64,000 nucleotides of DNA from Planktophila sp965267775 (GTDB lineage Bacteria; Actinomycetota; Actinomycetes; Nanopelagicales; Nanopelagicaceae), in assembly GCA_965267775.1 (NCBI GenBank), contig OZ254140.1:310001-374000 (forward strand). The letters are read 5' to 3'. A program made the translations under genes and the position numbers. Shown here piece by piece: positions 1 to 8,315 of this stretch. The stretch's first letter is position 1; each line of letters opens with the position of its first letter. Below the pieces are notes generated by a model. The model ran no database searches, had not been told where the DNA came from, and saw only the letters and a program-made list of their open reading frames with translations.

Positions 1-1376
1 ACTTCCTGGCTATATGCAATCAGCTCTTGCTTTGATGTGCGCCATGTGAAATATGTATATGACTGATGGAAGCCAGCCTTACCGAGGGCATGCATCATTG
101 ATGGCTTAGTGAAAGCTTCAGCTAAGAAGATCACATCGGGAGATTCATTATGAATAGTGCGCATGACATCAGCCCAGAAGTGAACAGGCTTTGTATGGGG
201 ATTATCTACGCGGAAGATTGAGATGCCCTTAGAGATCCAGAAGCGAAGGGTCTTCAGTGATTCCTGGACAATGCCGTCGTAATCATTATCAAAGTTAATC
301 GGATAGATATCTTGATACTTCTTAGGTGGATTCTCTGCATATGCAATTGAGCCATCAACGCGACGGGTGAAGAACTCTGGATGCTCGCTTACCCAAGGAT
401 GATCAGGCGATGCTTGCAGCGCGAAGTCGAGGGCAACTTCAATCTTGTTCTTCTTCGCAACAGCTACGAAATCTTCAAAATCTTTCATTGTTCCAAGGAC
501 TGGATTGATAGACATATGGCCACCATCAGCGCTGCCGATAGCCCAAGGCACTCCAGGATCTGTATCCGTTGGAGTCAACGTGTTATTGCGACCCTTACGG
601 TGTGCGACTCCAATGGGATGAATCGGTGGAAGATAGAGGATGTCGAATCCCATAGCAGCTACTGCAGGGATACGAAGAGATGCGCTCTCAAAGTTTCCGC
701 TAGTGATTGAGCCATCTTTATTCTCAACTGCGCCTTCACTGCGAGGGAAGAACTCATACCAAGATCCGACAAGGGCGCGAGGATGATCTGCACACACTGG
801 ATATTTCTCGGTCAGAGATGCCATGCGGCGTAGCGGTTGAGTTGCACAATAGGCGCGAATCTCAGGAGTTGAAGCGATGCCAAAGCGATTGAGCGGTGCC
901 AGTTTTGAATCCTTGAGCGCTGCGATTGCTGGCTTCAATACATTCTTTGCAGATGAATCTGACTTTGAGATCTCTTCAAAGAGTTGGACTCCGATTGCAC
1001 ACATGAGTTCGCTATCGATATCAGCGCCGATTTTGATCTCTGCATCATGGAGCCAGGTAGCCAAGGGGTGGTCGTAGCTCTCGATCGCATAGAAGAAGTC
1101 ACCACGCGCTGGGATTGTGATCTCGGCGGTGTAGCCATCTCCACCGTGCCAGACCTCTTGCATAACAACGCGTGAGATCTCTTTGCCGCTGGCATCGAAG
1201 AGAACTACATCGGCGCCGAGCGCGTCATGGCCTTCGCGGAAGATAGTGGCGGTGACGGTAAAGCTCTCACCTGGAATCGCTTTGACCGGTACAAATTCTC
1301 CCCCGAAGAAAACTGCGGGGGAGATATCTGTGACTGGAATGCGATTGATGGAATTAGCCCTCTGTATTTCCTGCAT
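1..1376 (-). CDS. glgE: GlgE, alpha-1,4-glucan:maltose-1-phosphate maltosyltransferase (partial, C-terminus off window)
   Basis: About 458 N-terminal codons of a roughly 660-residue family are present; the gene runs off the left edge. GlgE (glycoside hydrolase family 13, subfamily 3) transfers maltose from maltose-1-phosphate to alpha-glucan chains in the cytoplasm. Seen in the sequence: the family signature PPIHPIGVAHRKGRNN, the nucleophile Asp in FRVDNPHTKP (codon at 204-206) and the acid/base Glu in FLAEAFTKPSMM (codon at 117-119). An N-terminal beta domain precedes the barrel. The ATG at 1376 lies inside the end of aceE (23-bp overlap), so translation is probably coupled to aceE. GlgE normally works with TreS/Pep2 or GlgM and with GlgB; none of these is visible because the window ends. 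The identification is secure. Confidence 0.93.
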   Translation of the reverse strand, partial: MQEIQRANSINRIPVTDISPAVFFGGEFVPVKAIPGESFTVTATIFREGHDALGADVVLFDASGKEISRVVMQEVWHGGDGYTAEITIPARGDFFYAIESYDHPLATWLHDAEIKIGADIDSELMCAIGVQLFEEISKSDSSAKNVLKPAIAALKDSKLAPLNRFGIASTPEIRAYCATQPLRRMASLTEKYPVCADHPRALVGSWYEFFPRSEGAVENKDGSITSGNFESASLRIPAVAAMGFDILYLPPIHPIGVAHRKGRNNTLTPTDTDPGVPWAIGSADGGHMSINPVLGTMKDFEDFVAVAKKNKIEVALDFALQASPDHPWVSEHPEFFTRRVDGSIAYAENPPKKYQDIYPINFDNDYDGIVQESLKTLRFWISKGISIFRVDNPHTKPVHFWADVMRTIHNESPDVIFLAEAFTKPSMMHALGKAGFHQSYTYFTWRTSKQELIAYSQE

Positions 1377-4074
1377 CTGCTGAAGTTACATCAAAGATGC
1401 GGTACTTGTTAATAGCTTCAGTGACTACAGATTCCTTGACTTCGCCGTTCTTCGCCAATTGAGCGAGAGTTGCCACCACAATTGACTCAGCATCAACCTT
1501 GAAGTGGCGGCGGAGGGCTCCGCGAGTATCTGAGAGACCGAAGCCATCAGTACCGAGAGCGTAGAAATCATTAGGAACCCACGGAGCGATCTGATCTTGA
1601 ACCGCGCGCATGAAGTCAGAGACTGCAACGACTGGACCTTCACTGCCCTTGAGCTTTGAAGTTACATACGCTGTCTTCTTTGAAGTTGGGTTGAGCAAGT
1701 TATGGCTATCAACTTCTAGACCATCGCGGCGAAGTTCATTCCAAGAAGTAACAGACCAGACTGAAGCTGAAACGCCCCAATCCTTCTGCAAGAGACCTTG
1801 CGCCTTGAGCGCCCAGTTAACTCCAACGCCTGATGCAAGAATCTGCGCATTCTTCTTACGCTGCTTCTCACCTGACTTTAGGAGATAGATACCGCGGAGC
1901 AATCCATCGACATCGAGATTGGCTGGCTCTGCTGGCTGCTGATATGGCTCGTTGTAGACAGTGAGGTAGTAATAAATATTCTCACTATTCTCGCCATACA
2001 TACGACGGAGACCATCCTTAAAAATATGTCCTAGCTCGTATGCATATGCAGGGTCGTAAGCGACAACTGCTGGGTTCGTTGCTGCGAGAAGATGCGAGTG
2101 ACCATCTTCATGCTGCAGACCTTCACCATTAAGGGTTGTACGACCAGCAGTTGCTCCGAGAACGAATCCACGGACCATCTGATCTGATGCTGCCCAGAAT
2201 GCATCGCCTGTGCGCTGGAATCCGAACATTGAGTAGAAGATGTAGATAGGAATCATTGGTTCATCATGTGTTGAATATGAAGAGCCAACTGCGGTAAAGG
2301 AAGCGACCGATCCTGCCTCGTTAATACCTTCGTGAAGGATCTGGCCTGAAGTTGATTCCTTGTAAGAGAGAATCAATTCACGGTCAACTGATGTGTACTG
2401 CTGACCATGTGGTGAGTAGATCTTCAAAGATGGGAACAATGAGTCGAGACCGAATGTGCGAGCCTCATCAGGAATGATTGGAACAAGGCGCTTTCCGATG
2501 CCTTCATCCTTAACGAGATCCTTTAACATACGGACAAATGCCATTGTTGTAGCAACTTCTTGCTGGCCTGAACCACGACGAACTGAGTCGTAGACAGAAT
2601 CTGGAGGAGTTGGAAGTGGCTTCGATACCGCGCGACGACGTGGAACAGATCCACCGAGCTCTGCACGACGTTCTGCCAAGTACTTCGCCTCAACTGAATC
2701 AGCAGCTGGCTTGAAGTAAGCAGGCGTGTACTTATCGAGAGCGCTATCTGGAAGTGGGATCTCAAGACGATCACGGAATTCAGTGATGTCCTCAAGTGTC
2801 ATCTTCTTCATCTGGTGCGTTGAGTTACGCGCCTCGAAGTGCGAACCAAGTGTCCAGCCCTTTACTGTCTTTGCAAGAATGACAGTTGGCTTTCCATTGT
2901 TCTGTGTTGCCGCTAAATAAGCAGCGTAGAGCTTGCGGTAATCATGTCCACCGCGCTTTAAGTTCCAGATGTCATCATCTGAGTAATTAGCGACCATCGC
3001 AGCCGTGCGTGGATCCTTGCCGAAGAAGTGCTCGCGAACATATGCGCCGCTCTCACCCTTAAATGTTTGGTAGTCACCATCAAGAGTTGTATTCATGATG
3101 TTAACGAGTGCGCCTTCTTTATCCTGCGCAAGGAGTGGATCCCAACCGCGACCCCAAATAACCTTGATGACATTCCATCCTGCGCCACCGAAGATAGATT
3201 CGAGCTCTTGAATGATCTTGCCGTTTCCGCGCACAGGTCCATCAAGTCGCTGCAAGTTACAGTTAACGACGAAAGTTAAGTTATCGAGCTTCTCGCGTGA
3301 TGCAAGACCGATTGCGCCGAGTGTGTCGACCTCATCCATCTCACCATCGCCGAGGAATGCCCATACGCGCTGATCTGATGTGTCCTTGATTCCACGGTTA
3401 TGGAGGTAACGGTTATAACGCGCCTGATAGATCGCATTCAGCGGACCGATACCCATTGAAACTGTTGGGAACTGCCAGAAGTCAGGCATCAAACGTGGGT
3501 GAGGATATGAAGAGAGTCCTCCACCTTGATGTGAAAGTTCTTGACGGAATCCATCGAGCTGATGTTCTGAGAAGCGACCTTCAAGGAATGCACGTGAATA
3601 CATTCCTGGAGATGCATGTCCCTGGAAGAAGACCTGATCTCCTCCACCTGCATGATCTTGCCCGCGGAAGAAGTGGTTGAAACCAACTTCATAAAGAGCT
3701 GCAGATGATGCATAAGTTGAGATATGTCCGCCGACGCCGATTCCTGGACGCTGTGCGCGGTGCACCAACATCGCTGCATTCCAACGAACATATGAACGGA
3801 TGCGACGTTCAATATCTTCATCGCCTGGGAACTGCGGTTCAGCCTGCGGTGTAATGGTGTTGATGTAATCGGTTGTACGAAGATTTGAGATTGGAACGTT
3901 GCGCTCATGTGCGCGCTTCAGGAGAGCGAGCATCAAGAAGCGAGCGCGGACCGGTCCGGCTGCTGCGAGAGCTGCATCGAGCGACTGCTGCCATTCGAGA
4001 GTCTCTGTTGGATCTGTATCCACCAACTGATTGAGAAGGTAATCCGCCTGGCCTTGGAATTCGCTCATGGCCAT
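1354..4074 (-). CDS. aceE: Pyruvate dehydrogenase E1 component, homodimeric type
   Basis: Thiamine-diphosphate enzyme that decarboxylates pyruvate and passes the acetyl group to E2 of the pyruvate dehydrogenase complex. The product (about 906 residues from this start) matches the single-chain actinobacterial/gammaproteobacterial AceE type along its length: DPTETLEWQQSLDAALA near the N-terminus, PGIGVGGHISTYASSA, FQGHASPGMYSRAFLEG, and the ThDP-binding GDGEMDE...NCNLQRLDGPV region. The open frame extends upstream to an ATG at 4152. I prefer the ATG at 4074, or 4068 six bases on, because family proteins begin shortly before the DP.ET motif and because GCGAGAA precedes it. Divergent to the DUF3052-ahpE pair, the same neighbourhood as in Mycobacterium. 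The 3' end overlaps glgE. Confidence 0.93.
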   Translation of the reverse strand: MAMSEFQGQADYLLNQLVDTDPTETLEWQQSLDAALAAAGPVRARFLMLALLKRAHERNVPISNLRTTDYINTITPQAEPQFPGDEDIERRIRSYVRWNAAMLVHRAQRPGIGVGGHISTYASSAALYEVGFNHFFRGQDHAGGGDQVFFQGHASPGMYSRAFLEGRFSEHQLDGFRQELSHQGGGLSSYPHPRLMPDFWQFPTVSMGIGPLNAIYQARYNRYLHNRGIKDTSDQRVWAFLGDGEMDEVDTLGAIGLASREKLDNLTFVVNCNLQRLDGPVRGNGKIIQELESIFGGAGWNVIKVIWGRGWDPLLAQDKEGALVNIMNTTLDGDYQTFKGESGAYVREHFFGKDPRTAAMVANYSDDDIWNLKRGGHDYRKLYAAYLAATQNNGKPTVILAKTVKGWTLGSHFEARNSTHQMKKMTLEDITEFRDRLEIPLPDSALDKYTPAYFKPAADSVEAKYLAERRAELGGSVPRRRAVSKPLPTPPDSVYDSVRRGSGQQEVATTMAFVRMLKDLVKDEGIGKRLVPIIPDEARTFGLDSLFPSLKIYSPHGQQYTSVDRELILSYKESTSGQILHEGINEAGSVASFTAVGSSYSTHDEPMIPIYIFYSMFGFQRTGDAFWAASDQMVRGFVLGATAGRTTLNGEGLQHEDGHSHLLAATNPAVVAYDPAYAYELGHIFKDGLRRMYGENSENIYYYLTVYNEPYQQPAEPANLDVDGLLRGIYLLKSGEKQRKKNAQILASGVGVNWALKAQGLLQKDWGVSASVWSVTSWNELRRDGLEVDSHNLLNPTSKKTAYVTSKLKGSEGPVVAVSDFMRAVQDQIAPWVPNDFYALGTDGFGLSDTRGALRRHFKVDAESIVVATLAQLAKNGEVKESVVTEAINKYRIFDVTSADAGNTEG

Positions 4075-4207
4075 ATTCTCGCGCCATTGGCGGTCCGAGG
4101 CAAAATAGGCAGGAGTGACTCCCATTACCTGAGAAGAGCCATATTTCCGCAAAAAATCGGGCGCCCTATCTATTGCTAAACCGGCCAGTATCTATTGCAC
4201 TTAGCCT

Positions 4208-4615
4208 GTGGCACAGCGAATGGGCATCGAAGGAATGGGCCTTGAACCAGGGGAGCTAGTACTCGAGATCGGCCGGGGCGGCGATAGCGATGAAGCCCTC
4301 CGCACCGCAATCTCGGCAATCACCAGTACCGCGCTAATAGAGGATGAGACCGATGAGGTCGTCGATGCAGTCATCATCTGGTGGCGTGAAGGCGATGGCG
4401 AACTCGAAGATGAATTAGTAGATGCACTTACTTATCTCTCTGAGAGTGGATCAATCTGGGTCCTGACTCCGAAGGCCGGTCGCGATGGCCACGTTGAACC
4501 GAGTGATATTCAAGATGCTGCGCCCAATGTGGGACTTTCCCAAACTTCTACGCTCTCTGTCGCCCCTGATTGGACTGCAACGCGATTAGTCGCACGTAAG
4601 ACAGTGAAGCGGTAA
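4208..4615 (+). CDS. DUF3052 family protein
   Basis: A small acidic cytoplasmic protein of 135 residues, function unknown. The sequence (GLEPGELVLEIGRGGDSDEALR, then DEVVDAVIIWWREGDGELEDELVDAL and WVLTPKAGRDGHVEPSDI) is typical of DUF3052, an actinobacterial family usually encoded next to aceE and ahpE. It starts with GTG at 4208; an in-frame ATG lies at 4220. No Shine-Dalgarno or clear -10 box was found. Its stop codon TAA forms the first bases of the -10 element of ahpE. The conserved neighbourhood suggests a link to pyruvate dehydrogenase or oxidative stress, but this is inference only. Confidence 0.85.
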   Translation: MAQRMGIEGMGLEPGELVLEIGRGGDSDEALRTAISAITSTALIEDETDEVVDAVIIWWREGDGELEDELVDALTYLSESGSIWVLTPKAGRDGHVEPSDIQDAAPNVGLSQTSTLSVAPDWTATRLVARKTVKR

Positions 4616-4624
4616 GTTTCTCGC

Positions 4625-5083
4625 ATGACTCTCTCAATTGGAACAGCAGCACCAGATTTCGAGCTTTCAGATCAGAATGGCAACAAGGTTTCACTCTCAT
4701 CCTTTAAGGGTAAGAAGAACGTTGTACTGCTCTTTATTCCTTTTGCATTTACAGGAACATGTACTGGCGAACTCTGCGCAATGCGCGATGATCTCTCATC
4801 ATTCCAGAACGAGAATGTAGAGCTCTTGGCTCTCTCTTGCGATTCAATGTTTACACAGCGCATCTGGGCTGAGAAAGAGGGATATAACTTCCCAGTCCTA
4901 GCTGACTTCTGGCCACACGGTGCGGTAGCAACTGCCTATGGAATTTTCGATGCAGAACGTGGTTGCGCGGTCCGCGGAACCTTCATCATTGACAAGGAAG
5001 GCATCGTTCGTTGGAGCGTTGTTAACGGACTTGGTGATGCGCGCAGCAACGATGATTACAAGGCTGCGCTCGCTGCTCTCTAA
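4625..5083 (+). CDS. ahpE: AhpE-type 1-Cys peroxiredoxin
   Basis: Peroxiredoxin of 152 residues that reduces hydrogen and organic peroxides in the cytoplasm. The peroxidatic cysteine is Cys46 in the motif PFAFTGTCTGELC; a second Cys51 follows it, and the conserved catalytic Arg region (AVRGTFIIDKEG) is present. The length and the GTAAPDFELSDQNG start are normal for the AhpE branch. A -10 box TAAGTT at 4613-4618 lies 6 bases before the ATG with no Shine-Dalgarno. It may therefore be transcribed as its own leaderless mRNA besides reading through from DUF3052 (9-base gap). Confidence 0.93.
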   Translation: MTLSIGTAAPDFELSDQNGNKVSLSSFKGKKNVVLLFIPFAFTGTCTGELCAMRDDLSSFQNENVELLALSCDSMFTQRIWAEKEGYNFPVLADFWPHGAVATAYGIFDAERGCAVRGTFIIDKEGIVRWSVVNGLGDARSNDDYKAALAAL

Positions 5084-5086
5084 TTC

Positions 5087-5323
5087 TTAAAGAGGCTTAA
5101 TATCAATAACGTTGACTCCACCAATGGAGTTGAGAACGTTTACTAAATCTGATGGATCAGTGCCTGGCACTGCCACGGTGATGTCGTCGTAACCTTTGCC
5201 ATCCTCGGCCTTGATCACAACGAGCTCACGGATATCGCAACCGGCAGCGCCGATCGCTGAGGCGATAGCTCCGAGAGAGCCTGGGCGGTCTGGAAGCGAG
5301 ATCTGCATTTGAAAGAGTGCCAT
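5087..5323 (-). CDS. ACT domain-containing protein
   Basis: A 78-residue protein made of a single ACT domain: beta strand MALFQMQISLPDRPGSLG, then AIASAIGAAGCDIRELVVI, and VNVLNSIGGVNVIDIKPL at the end. ACT domains bind small ligands, usually amino acids, and a free-standing one is probably a regulatory or sensor subunit; the ligand cannot be told. The -10 box TAGAGT at 5330-5335 on the minus strand lies 6 bases before the ATG, so the transcript is probably leaderless. It ends 3 bases from the end of ahpE (tail to tail). Confidence 0.85.
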   Translation of the reverse strand: MALFQMQISLPDRPGSLGAIASAIGAAGCDIRELVVIKAEDGKGYDDITVAVPGTDPSDLVNVLNSIGGVNVIDIKPL

Positions 5324-5442
5324 GGCAAAACTCTAATAGGTAAGGGTTACGCGCAGATGACGAATATGTATATTCCCGCTCACTTTTGCTCAGTTTTTAG
5401 ATTAGGGCTCTCATAAAGTAGTATTCGCGAGCAGTACAAGCC

Positions 5443-5514
5443 GGGTGGCTAGCTCAGTGGTAGAGCGCCTCGTTTACACCGAGGATGTCGGGGGTTCGAA
5501 ACCCTCGCCGCCCA
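5443..5514 (+). tRNA. tRNA-Val (anticodon TAC)
   Basis: A complete cloverleaf can be drawn: acceptor stem GGGTGGC pairing with GCCGCCC, D-arm with AGCTCAGTGGTAGAGC, anticodon stem CCTCG/CGAGG with loop TTTACAC (anticodon TAC, reads GTA), and T-arm with GGGTTCGAAACCC. The discriminator base is A at 5514 and CCA is not encoded. A possible -10 element TAGTAT at 5419-5424 would start the transcript about 12 bases upstream. No other tRNA is adjacent. Confidence 0.96.
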
Positions 5515-5555
5515 CAGTTGATTGAATTAAATTTCACGCAGATAGACTCCAATCC

Positions 5556-6035
5556 ATGAGTCAAAAACACCATCCACTTCAAGCCCTCATGACTTCCCAT
5601 GCTGGGATGCGACGGATGCTCAACTTTTGGCCGCCCTTCTTTTTCTCAGGAATCTCTGTATTGGAGATCTCTAAAGATTTTCGCCATACAAAGGTGCGAC
5701 TCAAGAAGAAGGCGCTGACCTCAAATTATGTGGGAACTCTCTTCGGGGGATCCCTCTTTGCAATGACCGATCCGTTCTACATGGTGATGATCCTTAAAAA
5801 TCTCGGCAAGGATTACATCGTCTGGGATAAGCGCAGCGAGATTGAATATGTCTCTCCTGGCAAGAGCACCGTGTATGCAGAGTTTCACCTCTGGGATAAA
5901 GATCTTGATGACATTAGAGAACAGGTTGCATCCGAAGGTAAGTATTTAAAGTGGTTTGAGGTTGATATCAAATCAGCTGATGGCACCGTCGTTGCAATCG
6001 TAAAGAAGCAGATTTACATTCGAAAGAAGAATTAG
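5556..6035 (+). CDS. DUF4442 hotdog-fold protein (thioesterase-like)
   Basis: A 159-residue protein of the DUF4442 family, which has the hotdog fold of acyl-CoA thioesterases. The motif NYVGTLFGGSLFAMTDPFYMVML-like (residues about 55-75) and IEYVSPGKSTVYAEF are characteristic. No substrate can be assigned. The -10 box TAGACT at 5543-5548 sits 7 bases before the ATG. The stop codon overlaps that of the convergent HEAT gene in the 4-base sequence TTAG (6032-6035). Confidence 0.85.
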   Translation: MSQKHHPLQALMTSHAGMRRMLNFWPPFFFSGISVLEISKDFRHTKVRLKKKALTSNYVGTLFGGSLFAMTDPFYMVMILKNLGKDYIVWDKRSEIEYVSPGKSTVYAEFHLWDKDLDDIREQVASEGKYLKWFEVDIKSADGTVVAIVKKQIYIRKKN

Positions 6036-6625
6036 CCTTTCTTGGCGCTCTCTAACTTCATCTCGCGGTATCTCATCAAAGTGAATTTCGCTTGATTGCT
6101 GACAGCCTCATTATCTGAATCCGATGCTGCGGTAAGTGGTTCAATGATGGGATCTCCAATAGCGCAGAGGAATCGCGTTAGGGCGAACTGAACGTCTGAA
6201 TCACCACGACCAAGCTGTGTCACAAGCTTGGCAACAAGTGCTGGCTTCTCTTCTTCAGGAACGATTACAGAGGCAGCTCTCCAGGCAGTTGACGCGATGA
6301 AATCATCTGCATCAAAGAGCATCTCATCGGTGATGAGTGGGTAATTCTTCTGATCGCCAATCTTTGAGAGAGTATGAATAGCTTGGCTCTTCGCTTGTAG
6401 GTTCTCGGAGATCAATTCAGACTTAAGTCGATTCACGACAGAGTCATGGTCATGCATTAAGAGCGCCCACGAAAGAGTATCCCTAACGAAGAAGTCCGTT
6501 TCATGGGCACATTGCTGAATCAAGATTTCGATGTATTCCGGTTTCGGATAGGTCCCTGCTCCGAGAGCTGCCTTGAGCCTGACCGATTGATCGGGCGATG
6601 CCAACATTGATTCGAGAGTCGCCAT
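6032..6625 (-). CDS. HEAT-repeat protein
   Basis: A 197-residue all-helical protein with about five HEAT-like repeats: SPDQSVRLKAALGAG, HETDFFVRDTLSWAL, ENLQAKSQAIHTLSKIGD, ADDFIASTAWRAASVIV, GDSDVQFALTRFLCAIGDP and NEAVSNQAKFTLM. Such proteins are protein-protein scaffolds or, in the phycobilin lyase group, assembly factors; there is no direct evidence for a partner. The -10 box TACGGT at 6632-6637 (minus) lies 6 bases before the ATG. It is convergent with the DUF4442 gene. Confidence 0.82.
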   Translation of the reverse strand: MATLESMLASPDQSVRLKAALGAGTYPKPEYIEILIQQCAHETDFFVRDTLSWALLMHDHDSVVNRLKSELISENLQAKSQAIHTLSKIGDQKNYPLITDEMLFDADDFIASTAWRAASVIVPEEEKPALVAKLVTQLGRGDSDVQFALTRFLCAIGDPIIEPLTAASDSDNEAVSNQAKFTLMRYREMKLESAKKG

Positions 6626-6692
6626 ATGAAAACCGTATCAGGTGTGCCCCCAAGTGATTGAATGAAGCAGAGTCAGAAGATAAAGTGCAGGT

Positions 6693-7019
6693 ATGCGATT
6701 TATTATCTTTGTTATCGATGGTCCCAATAATCCAGCAAGCGCTGATGAAATGCAGAAAATCGATGCATTTAACGAGAAACTCCAGAACAACGGCCATTGG
6801 ATTACCGCAGCAGGTATTCAGCCGGGTTCAACTGCAACCTTGATTGATAACCGAAATAACAAGGGCGAAGTAAAAGCTGGTTCACTCTTTGATGCACCCG
6901 AGTACTTCAGTGGCTTCTGGATTATTGAAGTCGATTCAGCAGAGGTTGCGCATGAGCTCGCAATGGAAGGTTCGCTCTGCTGTAATCGCAGAGTCGAGCT
7001 CCGTCCTTACATTCGCTAA
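6693..7019 (+). CDS. YciI-like protein
   Basis: A 108-residue protein of the YCII/DGPF-related ferredoxin-like fold: MRFIIFVIDGPNNPASADEM, HWITAAGIQPGSTAT, GSLFDAPEYFSGFWIIEV and RRVELRPYI. The biochemical role is unknown. The -10 box TAAAGT at 6681-6686 lies 6 bases before the ATG (probably leaderless). The stop and the next start overlap as TAATG, so it is the first gene of an operon with UPF0303 and the AroE-like gene. Confidence 0.8.
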   Translation: MRFIIFVIDGPNNPASADEMQKIDAFNEKLQNNGHWITAAGIQPGSTATLIDNRNNKGEVKAGSLFDAPEYFSGFWIIEVDSAEVAHELAMEGSLCCNRRVELRPYIR

Positions 7020-7501
7020 TGGTGGAGACCACAGGCAACTTCACCTCTGCTGAACTACTTGAGCAAGAAGAGAGCGTTCGACTAACTGAGTTCAATCAAG
7101 AGCTCGCCCTTGATCTTGGAGCACTTGCTGCAGAGATTGGCCTCACCCGCGAACTCCCTATCGCCATCTCAGTTCGAATCGGTGACTGGGAAGTCTTTAA
7201 AGCATCGCTTCCTGGAACGATTGCAGAGAACGATGGCTGGATTCAACGTAAGGCAAATGTTGTTGCTCTTACCCACCACACCACGATGTATGAACGGGTC
7301 AGCGCTGAAGAAGCGGGCACTGATTGGCATAAAGATCACGGAGTAGTTGATGAGACTCATGCGATTCACGGTGGCGGATTCCCACTTACACTCGCAACAG
7401 GCGAGCATGTGGGAGCCTTCATCATCATTGGACTACCTCAAGTAGAGGATCATCTCCTTGGGCTAGAAATCTTAAAGGAGTTCATTAATGGCAATTCTTA
7501 A
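7019..7501 (+). CDS. UPF0303/HbpS-like heme-binding family protein
   Basis: A 160-residue protein of the UPF0303 (DUF336, HbpS-like) family. Members have an alpha/beta fold and some bind or degrade heme. Visible family blocks: ELALDLGALAAEIG, PIAISVRIGDWEVFKASLPG, WIQRKANVVALTHHTTM and HAIHGGGFPLTL followed by VGAFIIIGLPQVEDH. It starts inside the stop codon of the YciI gene and overlaps the AroE-like gene by 14 bases, so it is translationally linked to both. Confidence 0.82.
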   Translation: MVETTGNFTSAELLEQEESVRLTEFNQELALDLGALAAEIGLTRELPIAISVRIGDWEVFKASLPGTIAENDGWIQRKANVVALTHHTTMYERVSAEEAGTDWHKDHGVVDETHAIHGGGFPLTLATGEHVGAFIIIGLPQVEDHLLGLEILKEFINGNS

Positions 7502-8315
7502 TGTGGAGATGCAGATGTGTATCTCCATTGCCGCACGTCCAAGCAATGTTGGAACTCGATTTCACAACTTTCTCTATGAAGAACTCGGCCTTAACTTTGT
7601 TTATAAGGGATTTGCGGTAGATGATGCAGAGGGCGCCGTGCGCGGAGTCCGTGCGCTCAAGATTCGTGGCGCAGCAGTCTCAATGCCACATAAAGAGAGT
7701 GTTATTCCCTTCATGGATGAGATGGACCCATCAGCTGCAGCTATCGATGCCGTAAATACGATTGTTAATACTGATGGATATCTCAAGGCATACAACACCG
7801 ATTACACAGCAGTTGTTACAGCACTCGCCCAGCACAGCGTTGATAAGAACTCATCTGTCTTGGTTCGAGGATCTGGGGGAATGGCAAAGGCAGTAATTGC
7901 AGCGTTTAAAGACTCTGGCTTTGCAGATCTCACAATCGCTTCAAGAAATGAAGTAACCGGCAAGGCGCTTGCTCACAAGTACGGATACGCCTGGCTCTCT
8001 GAGAGCGATTTAGAAAGAATCGATGCACGTCAGGTAATTGTGAATGTCACACCGCTCGGTATGAGTGGTGGCAATGAAGGTCAACTTTCATTTCCAGAAC
8101 TTCTCATCAGCGCAGCAGAAGTCGTCTTTGAAGTTATTGCGATGCCAATTGAGACACCACTGGTCATTGCCGCAACTGCTGCAGGTAAGGAAGTTATTAC
8201 TGGCATGGAGATCATGGCTCTACAAGCTGCCATTCAATTTGAGCTCTACACAGGTATTACTTTGAGCGAAGATCAGGTGAGACGAGCTTCTGAGTTCTCC
8301 CGCCAGCCAGCATGA
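7488..8315 (+). CDS. Shikimate 5-dehydrogenase-like protein (AroE family)
   Basis: An NADP-type dehydrogenase of 275 residues. Present are the N-terminal substrate domain with CISIAARPSNVGTRFHN, the catalytic Lys in AAVSMPHKES, NTIVNTDGYLKAYNTDYTA with the catalytic Asp, and the Rossmann segment VLVRGSGGMAKAVIAAF. The first strand reads SIAARPSN instead of the canonical GxPxxHSxSP, so this is one of the AroE-like paralogues and it may not be the main shikimate enzyme. The start is set by AAGGAG 7 bases upstream. The 3' end overlaps the convergent permease gene by 59 bases. Confidence 0.85.
   Translation: MAILNVEMQMCISIAARPSNVGTRFHNFLYEELGLNFVYKGFAVDDAEGAVRGVRALKIRGAAVSMPHKESVIPFMDEMDPSAAAIDAVNTIVNTDGYLKAYNTDYTAVVTALAQHSVDKNSSVLVRGSGGMAKAVIAAFKDSGFADLTIASRNEVTGKALAHKYGYAWLSESDLERIDARQVIVNVTPLGMSGGNEGQLSFPELLISAAEVVFEVIAMPIETPLVIAATAAGKEVITGMEIMALQAAIQFELYTGITLSEDQVRRASEFSRQPA

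Noticed and set aside
381..1412. Several short open frames on the plus strand
   Set aside because: They lie antisense to the glgE and aceE coding frames, whose conserved motifs are clear.
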